Shown: in pieces, positions 6,760 to 14,720 of the stretch
Position numbering within the stretch: the first letter of the stretch is position 1
Layout: each line of letters begins with the position of its first letter
Assembly (NCBI RefSeq): GCF_001672815.1
Contig: NZ_LZKK01000369.1
Span: 1-32,476 of the forward strand
Length of the DNA: 32,476 nt
Direction of reading: 5' to 3'
Origin: Mycobacterium sp. E796
Lineage (GTDB): Bacteria; Actinomycetota; Actinomycetes; Mycobacteriales; Mycobacteriaceae
Translations under genes and position numbers: made by a program
Notes under the pieces: model-generated
What the model saw: the letters and a program-made list of their open reading frames with translations, nothing else
Databases searched by the model: none
Told to the model about the DNA's origin: nothing

Positions 6760-7587
6760 TCAGGCGAATACCGTCTGCCCGTCCGCGTCGAGCAGATAAA
6801 GCTCGGTCCCCTGGTCGACCCGCGGGGCGTCGGCGCCCAGCGACACGGCGACTTTATTGCTGGCATTGCGCATGACGTCGAAAGTGAGCTCGACGGCCTC
6901 GGCCTCGGAAAACCCGGAGCGCACCTCGGCGGCAACGTCGACGACGAGGTGCGCAGGCGTCCAAATTAACCCATCGGTATAGCGCAGCGCTGCTTTAGCG
7001 CGCGGGGTCAACACCGGCGAGTCCTCGTAGCGTTCGATGTCGCCGTACAGCGACTCGGATCCCCCGGCGTCCAGCGCGGTGGTCTCGCGCAGTGATTTGC
7101 ACAGCCGGCAGTTGTGCTGCGCGGCGCCCCGCAGCCGGACCAGCTCGGAGGTGACCGGGTCCAGCGCGCGCATCCGGGCCACGGCGGGCAGGAACTCGTT
7201 GAACACCAGATCCGACGGCTCGGTGGCGCGGTCCCACGCAATCGGCCCGTTCACCCAACCCAGCTGTTCCGTGCCGACGCCCAACGCCTCCAGCCCGGCA
7301 CGCACCCGCGGAACGAAGTCGGCGATGTACATCTGCACGACGGCATCAAACGTGCGGTCACCCAACTGTTTCCACAATCGCGACCGCTGCTCGCCGGTGA
7401 TCGCCGAGACGTCGGCGCTGAACTGCTCGGCGAACTCGGCGACCGCGACTTCGGCCTCCGACTCCGGCCCCTCAACCTCGACCGCGGCGGGCAACGGCGG
7501 CAACCCCAACGTCTGCGCGCAAACCCGCCGTACCAGACCCGTGATGCGCCCATCGCCCGGGCACAGGGCCACCAACCGCGTCAGCAT
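6760..7587 (-). CDS. Carboxymuconolactone decarboxylase/AhpD-like protein (Rv2313c-like)
   Basis: 275 residues with an AhpD-like CMD fold in the second half. RLRGAAQHNCRLCKSLRE carries a CxxC pair (C160, C163) of the kind that gives AhpD-type proteins thiol-based peroxide-reducing activity. The preceding helix, with arginines and acidic residues (TSELVRLRGA), also fits. The first 130 residues do not match anything I can name. The ATG at 7587 lies 10 bp after the TldE stop, so the gene is probably the last in the tldD-tldE operon. From memory the M. tuberculosis homologue is Rv2313c, of similar length. Function is likely redox defence, but the substrate is unknown. Confidence 0.8.
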   Translation of the reverse strand: MLTRLVALCPGDGRITGLVRRVCAQTLGLPPLPAAVEVEGPESEAEVAVAEFAEQFSADVSAITGEQRSRLWKQLGDRTFDAVVQMYIADFVPRVRAGLEALGVGTEQLGWVNGPIAWDRATEPSDLVFNEFLPAVARMRALDPVTSELVRLRGAAQHNCRLCKSLRETTALDAGGSESLYGDIERYEDSPVLTPRAKAALRYTDGLIWTPAHLVVDVAAEVRSGFSEAEAVELTFDVMRNASNKVAVSLGADAPRVDQGTELYLLDADGQTVFA

Positions 7588-7597
7588 TTCTCACACG

Positions 7598-8971
7598 CTA
7601 CTGCGCTTGGCTCACCGAAGACATATAGAAATCCGGTATCCGCAGCGACGGCATGGCCGCCCGGGTGGCCCAGTCGCCCCATTCCCGCGGCAGCGTCTTT
7701 TCGCTCACCCCCGCCTCGCTGGCCCGCCGCAGCAGGTCCAGCGGGCTCTCGTTGAACCTGAAGTTGTTGACCGCCGCGGTCACCTCGCCGTCCTCGATCA
7801 GGTAGACCCCGTCGCGGGTGAGCCCGGTAAGCAGCAGCGTGGTCGGATCGACCTCCCGGATGTACCACAGGGTGGTCAACAGCAGGCCGCGCTCGGTGGC
7901 CGCGATCATGTCGGCTTGCTCCGCCGACCCGCCGGTCATCACCAAATTGTCGGCGGCGACCGCGACCGTGGCGTCGAATTTCTCGGCCGTGGCCCGCGGG
8001 TAGGCCAGCGCGTTGATGACGCCGTTGCGGATCCAGTCCACCTGGGCGATCTCCATGCCGTTGTCGAACACCGACATCGTCTCCGAGGAGGCGCTCACCG
8101 CGACGAACGGGGTGCACGCCAGCCCCGGTGCCATCGGGTCGGAGAATAGCGTGAGCGGCAGATCGGTGAGCCGCTCCCCCACGCGCGTGCCTCCGCCGGG
8201 CGCGGACAACGCCGTGCGTCCCTCCTGCGCGCCGCGGCCGGCCATCGACCAGGCCAGGTAGATCATCATGTCGGCCACGGTCGACGGCGGCATGATCGTT
8301 TCGTAACGTCCAGCGGGCAGTGCGACGCTGCGCTTGGCCCAGTCGAGCCTCGTCGAGAGTTGCTTGAGCAGCGAATCGGTCGGCACGTCAACGAAATCCG
8401 CGGTGCCAATACCCGCCCAGGCGCTGGCGTCGCCGCGTTTGGCATTGATCTCCAGCGCGCCGGTGGGCTGGGTGTAGCGCCGGCGCAGGCCGGTCGACGA
8501 TGCGAGGAATGTTGTCGAAACACTGTGGTGCGCAAAACCATACAACCGATCGGCGCCGAGGAAGCCCCGGCTCAGCGAGTCGGCGACGTCGGAGAACACC
8601 ATGGGGCCGGTGCCCGGCACCGGTGCGTCCCAATCGGCGGGCACCCCGCTATCGGCGAGCAACGGCGCGGCATCACCGGCCTCCGGCGCCGAGCGGGCCG
8701 CCTCCTGGGACGCCGCGACCAGCCCCGGAATCACCCGCGGATCCACCTCGGCGGAGACCACCGTGCCGATGTGTGCGCTATCACCCTGCCGCACAATGGA
8801 AATCACCGCGATGCTGCGGTTGACCGAAACCCCGTTGGTGGTCATGGAATTGCCCGCCCAGCGCAGCGTGGCCTCGACCCTGTCGGTGACCAGCACCATG
8901 GTCTCGCTGGCGCCGCCGAGCTTGGCCGCCTCGTCCAAGACAAGGTTGACGACGTGCTGCGGCGTGATCAT
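7598..8971 (-). CDS. TldE/PmbA-like metalloprotease partner subunit (Rv2314c-like)
   Basis: 457 residues of the TldD/PmbA (peptidase U62) family. It lacks the HExxxH zinc motif and so corresponds to the non-catalytic TldE (PmbA) subunit, which forms a heterodimer with TldD and cleaves unfolded peptides or leader peptides in the cytosol. Typical segments are VMVTDRVEATLRWAGN-like N-terminal sequence and the late GLTRDGVYLIEDGEVTAAVNNFRFNESPLDLL stretch. ATG 8971 overlaps the TldD stop in an ATGA arrangement (4 bp), so the two subunits are translationally coupled. A much longer open frame upstream is a shadow of tldD. The M. tuberculosis homologue is Rv2314c from memory. Confidence 0.9.
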   Translation of the reverse strand: MITPQHVVNLVLDEAAKLGGASETMVLVTDRVEATLRWAGNSMTTNGVSVNRSIAVISIVRQGDSAHIGTVVSAEVDPRVIPGLVAASQEAARSAPEAGDAAPLLADSGVPADWDAPVPGTGPMVFSDVADSLSRGFLGADRLYGFAHHSVSTTFLASSTGLRRRYTQPTGALEINAKRGDASAWAGIGTADFVDVPTDSLLKQLSTRLDWAKRSVALPAGRYETIMPPSTVADMMIYLAWSMAGRGAQEGRTALSAPGGGTRVGERLTDLPLTLFSDPMAPGLACTPFVAVSASSETMSVFDNGMEIAQVDWIRNGVINALAYPRATAEKFDATVAVAADNLVMTGGSAEQADMIAATERGLLLTTLWYIREVDPTTLLLTGLTRDGVYLIEDGEVTAAVNNFRFNESPLDLLRRASEAGVSEKTLPREWGDWATRAAMPSLRIPDFYMSSVSQAQ

Positions 8972-10485
8972 CGGGCGCCCTCGCTGACCGTGTTGAGCAC
9001 GTTCACCCCGCGGAACAGCGCCGACGGACAGCCGTGGCTGACCGGGGCGACCTGCCCAGGCTGCGCCTTGCCGCAGTTGAACGCGCCACCCATCCGCCAG
9101 GTCGACGCACCACCCACGGCTTCCAGCGAATTCCAGAAATCGGTGGTGGTCGCCTGGTAAGCGACGTCGCGCAACTGCCCGTCCAGGCGCCCGTCGCGGA
9201 TGCGGAAGAACCGCTGGCCGGTGAACTGAAAGTTGTAGCGCTGCATGTCGATTGACCACGACTTATCGCCGACGATGTAGATGCCATCCTCGACGCGGCC
9301 GATCAGATCGGCGGTGCTGATGTCCTCGGCAGCTGGCTGCAGTGACACGTTGGCCATCCGCTGAATGGGCACGTGATGCGGCGAGTCGGCATACGAGCAC
9401 CCGTTGGACCGCGGCTGCCCCAGCCGCGGGGCGAACACCCGGTCAAGCTGGTAGCCGACGAAGATCCCGTCGCGCACCAGGTCCCAGCTTTGCGCGGCCA
9501 CTCCCTCGTCGTCGTAGCCGATGCTGGCCAGCCCGTGTTCGACGGTGCGGTCGGCGGTCACGTTCATCACCGGCGAGCCGTAGCGCATGGTGCCGAGCTT
9601 GTCGGGTGTGGCGAACGACGTCCCGGCGTAGGCGGCCTCGTAGCCGATCGCGCGGTCGTATTCGGTTGCGTGGCCGATGGATTCGTGAATGGTCAGCCAC
9701 AGGTTCGTCGGATCGATCACCAAATCCGTTGGCCCCGCGGTGACGCTGGGCGCCTTGACCTTCTCGGCTAGCAGCGCCGGCAGCTGCGCCAGTTCGTCGG
9801 TCCAGTTCCACACATCGTCGCCGGCCAGCGCTTCCCAGCCGCGCCCCATCGGCGGGGCCAGCGTGCGCATCGAGTCGAAGCTGCCGGCGGCGGCGTCGAC
9901 GGTCACCGCCTCCAGCGACGGCAGCACACGCACCCGCTGCTGGGTGATCGACGACCCGAAGGTGTCGGCGTAGAACGTCTGCTCCTTGACGGCGGTCAGG
10001 CCCGCCGACACGTGGTCGATGCCGTCGGCGCCCAGCAGGCGCCCGGAGTACTCCTCCAGCACGGCGATCTTGTCCGGACCGGGTATCTCGAACGGGTCGA
10101 TCCGGTAGTTGGACACCCAGGTGGCATCGGTGTACACGGGCTCCTCGGCGAGCTCGACGCGCTCCTTGTTCAGCATCGCCAGCGTGGTGGCCACGTGCAC
10201 GGCGCGGCGCGCGGTCTCGGCCGCGACGGCGGGCGCCAGCTCCGCGTGCGAGGCGAATCCCCAGGTGCCGTCGACGATCACCCGCACCGCCAGGCCCACC
10301 TCGCGGCTGACGACCGCGGTCTCCAGCTCGCCGTCACGCAGCTGGATGATCTCGCTGCTCAGGCGGTGAAGCCGCAGGTCGGCGTAGCTGGCCCCGGCCG
10401 CTTTGGCCGCCGACAGCGCGGCTTCGGCGAGCTCGTGGCGCGGCAGGTCCAGGAAGTCGGGATCGATCCCCCGGTTCGAAGTCAC
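8968..10485 (-). CDS. tldD: TldD-like zinc metalloprotease (Rv2315c-like)
   Basis: 505 residues, the catalytic TldD subunit. The zinc-binding motif HESIGH (H267, E268, H271) sits in LWLTIHESIGHATEYDRAIGYEAAYAGTSFA, as in known TldD proteins. The C-terminal part contains the family hallmark RDGRLDGQLRDVAYQATTTDFW and a cysteine-containing AFNCGKAQPGQ. In other bacteria TldD/TldE removes leader peptides (microcin B17) or degrades flexible peptides. The GTG start at 10485 gives the same length I recall for Rv2315c. It is the first gene of a tldD-tldE-CMD operon, divergent from uspA with 59 bp between starts. Confidence 0.93.
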   Translation of the reverse strand: MTSNRGIDPDFLDLPRHELAEAALSAAKAAGASYADLRLHRLSSEIIQLRDGELETAVVSREVGLAVRVIVDGTWGFASHAELAPAVAAETARRAVHVATTLAMLNKERVELAEEPVYTDATWVSNYRIDPFEIPGPDKIAVLEEYSGRLLGADGIDHVSAGLTAVKEQTFYADTFGSSITQQRVRVLPSLEAVTVDAAAGSFDSMRTLAPPMGRGWEALAGDDVWNWTDELAQLPALLAEKVKAPSVTAGPTDLVIDPTNLWLTIHESIGHATEYDRAIGYEAAYAGTSFATPDKLGTMRYGSPVMNVTADRTVEHGLASIGYDDEGVAAQSWDLVRDGIFVGYQLDRVFAPRLGQPRSNGCSYADSPHHVPIQRMANVSLQPAAEDISTADLIGRVEDGIYIVGDKSWSIDMQRYNFQFTGQRFFRIRDGRLDGQLRDVAYQATTTDFWNSLEAVGGASTWRMGGAFNCGKAQPGQVAPVSHGCPSALFRGVNVLNTVSEGAR

Positions 10486-10544
10486 CGCACCACCGTAACG
10501 ACCGCTCGCCCCGAACGACGGCAGCGCCCGCTTTAATTACCTGC
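10486..10544. promoter_or_regulatory. Divergent promoter region of tldD and uspA
   Basis: 59 bp separate the two starts. TTTAAT at 10532-10537 resembles a -10 box and ends 7 nt before the uspA ATG. There is no Shine-Dalgarno sequence, so uspA transcripts are probably leaderless, as is common in mycobacteria. Confidence 0.45.
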
Positions 10545-11429
10545 ATGGCCAGCGCCGTGCTGAGGAAACAGCCTCGATCCACGGCGCTGGGCTACGCCCT
10601 GCTGGCCCCAAGCCTGTTCGGTGTCCTCGCCTTTCTGCTGTTACCCATCCTGGTGGTGATCTGGCTCAGCCTCTACCGGTGGGACCTACTGGGCCCGCTG
10701 CGCTATGTGGGCTTGGCCAACTGGCGGTCGGTGCTGACCGACTCCGGCTTCGCCAACTCGCTGATCGTCACCGCCGTCTTCGTCGCGATCGTGGTTCCCG
10801 CGCAGACCATCCTCGGGCTGCTGGCCGCCTCCATGCTCGCCCGCCAACTCCCCGGGACCGGGCTATTTCGCACGGTCTACGTGCTGCCCTGGATCTGCGC
10901 GCCGCTGGCGATCGCGGTGCTGTGGCGCTGGATCCTGGCCCCCACCGACGGCGCCGTCAGCGCCGTACTGGGCCACAGCATCGGGTGGCTCTCCGACCCC
11001 AGCTTCGCGCTGCCGCTGGTGTCGGCCGTCGTGGTGTGGACCAACGTCGGGTACGTCTCGCTGTCGTTCCTCGCGGGACTGTTGGCCATCCCCGACGACA
11101 TCCACGCCGCCGCGCGCACCGACGGCGCCAACGCGTGGCAGCGGTTCTGGCGCATCACCCTGCCCATGCTGCGCCCGACGACATTTTTCGTCCTGGTGAC
11201 CGGGATCGTCAGCACCGCACAGGTTTTCGACATGGTGTACGCCCTGACCGGCGGCGGCCCGGGCAACAGCACCGACCTGGTGGCGCACCGCATCTACGCC
11301 GAGGCGTTCGGGGCGGCGGCGATCGGGCGGGCGTCGGTGATGGCGGTGGTGCTGTTCGTCATCCTGATCGGGGTCACCGTCGTCCAGCACCTCTACTTCC
11401 GTCGACGGATCAGCTATGACCTCGTCTAG
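10545..11429 (+). CDS. uspA: Sugar ABC transporter permease UspA
   Basis: 294 residues, a MalF-type permease with six predicted membrane segments (first about 17-40). The ATPase-contact loop IHAAARTDGANAWQRFWRIT starts at about residue 186. It matches M. tuberculosis UspA (Rv2316) in context: followed by uspB and uspC and divergent from tldD. The UspABC importer has been linked to uptake of amino-sugars. No ATPase gene is in the operon, so the complex must borrow a shared ATP-binding subunit. The gene overlaps uspB by 14 bp. The first ATG (10545) is preceded by a -10-like box rather than a ribosome site. Confidence 0.93.
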   Translation: MASAVLRKQPRSTALGYALLAPSLFGVLAFLLLPILVVIWLSLYRWDLLGPLRYVGLANWRSVLTDSGFANSLIVTAVFVAIVVPAQTILGLLAASMLARQLPGTGLFRTVYVLPWICAPLAIAVLWRWILAPTDGAVSAVLGHSIGWLSDPSFALPLVSAVVVWTNVGYVSLSFLAGLLAIPDDIHAAARTDGANAWQRFWRITLPMLRPTTFFVLVTGIVSTAQVFDMVYALTGGGPGNSTDLVAHRIYAEAFGAAAIGRASVMAVVLFVILIGVTVVQHLYFRRRISYDLV

Positions 11430-12240
11430 CCGCCTCCTCAACGTCGCCATCTACGCCGGCCTGACGGTGGGCGCGCTGATCACGTTGGCGCCGTTCGCAC
11501 TTGGGTTGCTGACCTCCTTCACCTCGGCGCACCAGTTCGCCACCGGCACGCCGCTGCAACTGCCGCGGCCACCCACGCTGGCCAACTACTCCGACCTGGG
11601 CGGCGCCGGGTTCGGCCGGGCGGCGGCGGTGACCGCGCTCATGACGGCGGTGATCCTGGTGGGCCAGCTGACGTTTTCGGTGCTGGCCGGATACGCGTTC
11701 GCGCGCTTGCATTTCCCCGGGCGCGACGCGTTGTTCTGGGTCTACATCGCCACGCTGATGGTGCCGGCAACGGTCACTGTGGTGCCGATGTATCTGATGA
11801 TGGCGCAGCTGGGCCTGCGCAACACGTTCTGGGCGCTGGTGCTGCCGTTCATGTTCGGTTCGCCATACGCGATTTTTCTGCTGCGCGAGCACTTTCGAAT
11901 CATCCCGAACGACTTGATCAACGCCGCGCGCCTCGACGGGGCCAACACTCTGGACGTGATCGTGCACGTGGTGATCCCCGCCAGCCGCCCGGTGCTGGCC
12001 GCGTTGACGTTGATCACGGTGGTCTCGCAGTGGAACAACTTCATGTGGCCGCTGGTGATCACGAGCGGGCACAAATGGCGGGTGCTCACCGTGGCGACGG
12101 CAGATCTGCAGTCGCGGTTCAACTCCCAGTGGACGTTGGTGATGGCGGCGACGACGCTCGCGATCGTGCCGCTGATCACGCTGTTCGTCGGCTTCCAGCG
12201 CCACATCGTCGCGTCGATCGTCGTCTCGGGGCTCAAATGA
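11416..12240 (+). CDS. uspB: Sugar ABC transporter permease UspB
   Basis: 274 residues, the MalG-type partner permease with six membrane segments. The cytoplasmic EAA loop reads LINAARLDGANTLDVIVHVV, from about residue 167. It starts inside the end of uspA and its TGA overlaps the ATG of uspC (ATGA), so the three genes form one translationally coupled operon. It is the equivalent of Rv2317. Confidence 0.93.
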   Translation: MTSSSRLLNVAIYAGLTVGALITLAPFALGLLTSFTSAHQFATGTPLQLPRPPTLANYSDLGGAGFGRAAAVTALMTAVILVGQLTFSVLAGYAFARLHFPGRDALFWVYIATLMVPATVTVVPMYLMMAQLGLRNTFWALVLPFMFGSPYAIFLLREHFRIIPNDLINAARLDGANTLDVIVHVVIPASRPVLAALTLITVVSQWNNFMWPLVITSGHKWRVLTVATADLQSRFNSQWTLVMAATTLAIVPLITLFVGFQRHIVASIVVSGLK

Positions 12241-13577
12241 CCAGGCCCCGCTCATCGACGCTGGTCGCCGGGGCGCTCGCGCTGGTGGCGGCGCTGCTGG
12301 CCGCAATGGCCGTGCTGTTGGACTATTCCGCCGAACCCCACGGCGGCAAGATCGTCATCAAGGTGCGGGTGTGGGCCGACCAGATCGCCGCGGCGTATCA
12401 GCAGTCGTTCGCGGAATTCAACCGCACGCATCGCGATATCGAGGTCCGCACCAACATCGTTGCGTATTCGACGTACTTCAACACGCTGCGCACCGATGTC
12501 GCGGGCGGCAGCGCCGACGACATCTTCTGGGTGTCCAACGCGTACCTCGCCGCCTACGCCGACGACGGCCGGTTGCTCGACGTCGGCGAGATGCTGGGCC
12601 CGGATGCCACGGCCGACTGGGATCCGGCGGTGGTGGAGCAGTTCACCCGCCGCGGCGTGCTGTGGGGTGTGCCGCAGCTGACCGACGGCGGGATCGCGCT
12701 GTACTACAACGCGGACCTGCTCGCGGCGGCCGGAGTCGATCCCGCCCAACTCAACGACTTGCGGTGGAACCCAACCGGCGACGGCGACACGTTGCGCCCC
12801 CTGCTGTCCCGGCTGACGCTCGACGCCGACGGAAACGCCGCTGGCACAGCATATTTCGATGCCGGGCGGGTCCGCCAGTGGGGATACAACGCGGCCAACG
12901 ACCCCCAGGGCATCTACCTGAATTACATCGGGTCGGCGGGCGGGGTGTTCCAACGCGGCGACGAGTTCGCCTTCGACAACCCCGCGGCGGTGTCCGCCTT
13001 CCGGTATCTGGTCGGCCTCATCAACGACGACCACGTCGCGCCGCCGGCCGCCGACACCAACGACAACGGCGACTTCTCCCGCAATCAGTTCCTGGCCGGC
13101 AGGATGGCGCTCTTCCAGTCCGGCACCTACAACCTGAAACCGGTCGCCCGCGATGCGCGCTTCCGCTGGGGTGTGGCCATGATGCCGGCGGGCCCAGCCG
13201 GCCGCGTGAGCGTCACCAACGGCATTGCTGCGGCGGGCAATTCGGCGACCAAGCACCCGGATGCGGTGCGCCAGGTGCTGGCCTGGATGGGCAGCCGGGA
13301 GGGCAACGCCTACCTGGGCCGCGACGGTGCGGCCATCCCCGCGGTGCTGTCGGCTCAGCCGGTCTACTTCGACCACTGGGCCGCCGAAGGCATCGACGTC
13401 AGGCCATTCTTCTCCGTGCTGAAGGGTCCCCGCATTCCCGCACCGGGCGGCGCCGGCTTCGCCGCGGGGTACACCGCCCTGCAGAGCTATTTCGACGAAA
13501 TGTTCTTGGGTCGAGGCGATGTCGCCGCCACCCTGCGGAAGGCTCAGGCGGCGGCCAACGCCGCCGCGCAGCGCTAG
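12237..13577 (+). CDS. uspC: Extracellular sugar-binding protein UspC
   Basis: 446 residues, family 1 solute-binding protein of an ABC sugar importer. The N-terminus has a hydrophobic segment (about 8-28) that anchors or exports the protein. Then come the binding-protein core with WADQIAAAYQQSFAEFN, the DIFWVSNAYLAAYADDGRLLDV strand-helix, YYNADLLAAAGVDP, and GRMALFQSGTYNL. It is the counterpart of Rv2318, described from memory as an amino-sugar binding protein. I see no lipobox cysteine after the hydrophobic segment, although actinobacterial binding proteins are usually lipoproteins; it may be held by an uncleaved anchor. A long upstream extension of the frame overlaps uspB and is rejected because of the clean ATGA coupling. 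Confidence 0.93.
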   Translation: MTRPRSSTLVAGALALVAALLAAMAVLLDYSAEPHGGKIVIKVRVWADQIAAAYQQSFAEFNRTHRDIEVRTNIVAYSTYFNTLRTDVAGGSADDIFWVSNAYLAAYADDGRLLDVGEMLGPDATADWDPAVVEQFTRRGVLWGVPQLTDGGIALYYNADLLAAAGVDPAQLNDLRWNPTGDGDTLRPLLSRLTLDADGNAAGTAYFDAGRVRQWGYNAANDPQGIYLNYIGSAGGVFQRGDEFAFDNPAAVSAFRYLVGLINDDHVAPPAADTNDNGDFSRNQFLAGRMALFQSGTYNLKPVARDARFRWGVAMMPAGPAGRVSVTNGIAAAGNSATKHPDAVRQVLAWMGSREGNAYLGRDGAAIPAVLSAQPVYFDHWAAEGIDVRPFFSVLKGPRIPAPGGAGFAAGYTALQSYFDEMFLGRGDVAATLRKAQAAANAAAQR

Positions 13578-13597
13578 CCGCCAGTCCCGTGAAAGCG

Positions 13598-13626
13598 TTC
13601 ACAGGCCCGTCGACGGGCGGTACGCT
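13598..13626 (+). promoter_or_regulatory. Promoter of the SPFH gene
   Basis: TTCACA (13598-13603) and TACGCT (13621-13626) are separated by 17 bp, a good SigA-type arrangement. The spacer contains the palindrome CCCGTCGACGGG, and the -35 lies in a small dyad GTGAAAGCGTTCAC (13590-13603). The gene is therefore probably transcribed separately from uspABC. Confidence 0.6.
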
Positions 13627-13655
13627 GACGCGACCTGCAACAAGGAGAGGATGTC

Positions 13656-14621
13656 ATGCCCGGGTGGTGGATTATTGCGATCCTGTTTTTCCTGGTGGCG
13701 GCCATGGCTTTCGTCGCGAGCCTGTTACTCGGCACCGGGACGAGGTCGACCTGGTGGGGCATCACCGCGGCGGCTGCGTTGTTTGGCGTGGTGTTCACCC
13801 TCATCAGCGCCTATGACCGGGTGGACACGCGAAACGTCGGCATCATCACCGAGTTCGGCAAGCCGGTAGGTGTGCACGGCGCCGGGATCGTGTGGCATGC
13901 GCCGTGGCGCAAGGTGAGTGAGCTGTCGGAGGCGATCCAGTTGCAGGCGTTCGAGTCGAACAGCTTCGACGACGCCAGTCAGGGCAGGGGCGCCAACAAC
14001 AACCCGGCAGCGATCAATGTGCGGCTGGCCAACAACTCCAATGCCTACGTCGACGAGAACCTGAACTGGCGGCTGCGCGAGGGTGCGGCCCCGAAGCTGT
14101 TCCAGGATTACGGCGGCGCCAACGTATTCCAGACGATCAAGGAGCAGTTGGTTGACCGGCAGGCGCAGGTGGCGTTGTCGAAGGTGTTCGCCACGTTCAA
14201 CCCGCAGGTCATGTTGGCGGCCGCGGCGAACGCACCAGGCTCGTCGGCGCAGATGACCGCGCCGGCCCAGGGTGCGGACTTGCCGGCGATGGCCGCACAG
14301 GTCAAGAAGGATCTGCAGGACGCGGTGGGCAGCGAGATCGAGATCCTCGACGTGCGCATCCCGCGGATCTTCTACGACCAGCCGACCCAGCAGCGCATCG
14401 ACGCCTACAACCAGAAAGTTCAGGAAACGATCAACGCCCAGCAGGACGTCAAGACCGCGGAGCAGAACCGGTTGGCCGCCGAGCAGCGCGCCAACCAGCC
14501 CCCGCCGGATCTGCGGATCGCGATCTTCAACTGCCTCAACGATCAGGTGAAGAACGGCCGCGACCCGGCCGGGTGCTGGGGCCAGATCGGCGGCCAGCCG
14601 CTGGTCCAGGTGCCGCGCTAG
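13656..14621 (+). CDS. SPFH/band-7 (prohibitin-like) membrane protein
   Basis: 321 residues. Two hydrophobic segments (about 4-26 and 32-51) are followed by an SPFH/band-7 domain starting VDTRNVGIITEFGKPVGVHGAGIVWHAPWRKVSE. After a helical, glutamine- and alanine-rich stretch (about 245-290) comes a short tail with two cysteines (FNCLND, AGCWGQ). SPFH proteins form membrane-associated ring or scaffold assemblies; relatives also occur in mycobacteriophages. The ATG at 13656 follows AAGGAGAGG with 5 nt spacing. It sits alone between uspC and a convergent stress-protein gene. I do not recall this gene between Rv2318 and Rv2319c in M. tuberculosis, so it may be an insertion here or a loss there. 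Confidence 0.85.
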   Translation: MPGWWIIAILFFLVAAMAFVASLLLGTGTRSTWWGITAAAALFGVVFTLISAYDRVDTRNVGIITEFGKPVGVHGAGIVWHAPWRKVSELSEAIQLQAFESNSFDDASQGRGANNNPAAINVRLANNSNAYVDENLNWRLREGAAPKLFQDYGGANVFQTIKEQLVDRQAQVALSKVFATFNPQVMLAAAANAPGSSAQMTAPAQGADLPAMAAQVKKDLQDAVGSEIEILDVRIPRIFYDQPTQQRIDAYNQKVQETINAQQDVKTAEQNRLAAEQRANQPPPDLRIAIFNCLNDQVKNGRDPAGCWGQIGGQPLVQVPR

Positions 14622-14640
14622 CGTCCGTGAGCCGAGTCTC

Positions 14641-14698
14641 CGTCGAGATCGGCGCTGGCGTGAAGAAGTGGGAACTGGCGCTAGCGTCGATCTCGGCG
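14641..14698. terminator. 20-bp hairpin with G-U pairs between convergent genes
   Basis: Arms 14641-14660 and 14679-14698 pair along all 20 positions if three G-U wobbles are allowed, with an 18-nt loop. As DNA they match at 17 of 20 positions. It lies between the stop of the SPFH gene (14621) and that of the stress-protein gene (14721), so it can end transcription from both sides. The motif looks like a dispersed mycobacterial element. Confidence 0.65.
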
Positions 14699-14720
14699 TG
14701 TGGAACGCGCAGGACGGCCG

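Noticed and set aside
12030..12236. N-terminal extension of UspC
   Set aside because: It lies inside uspB in another frame; the ATGA overlap at 12237 and a hydrophobic N-terminus right after it mark the true start.
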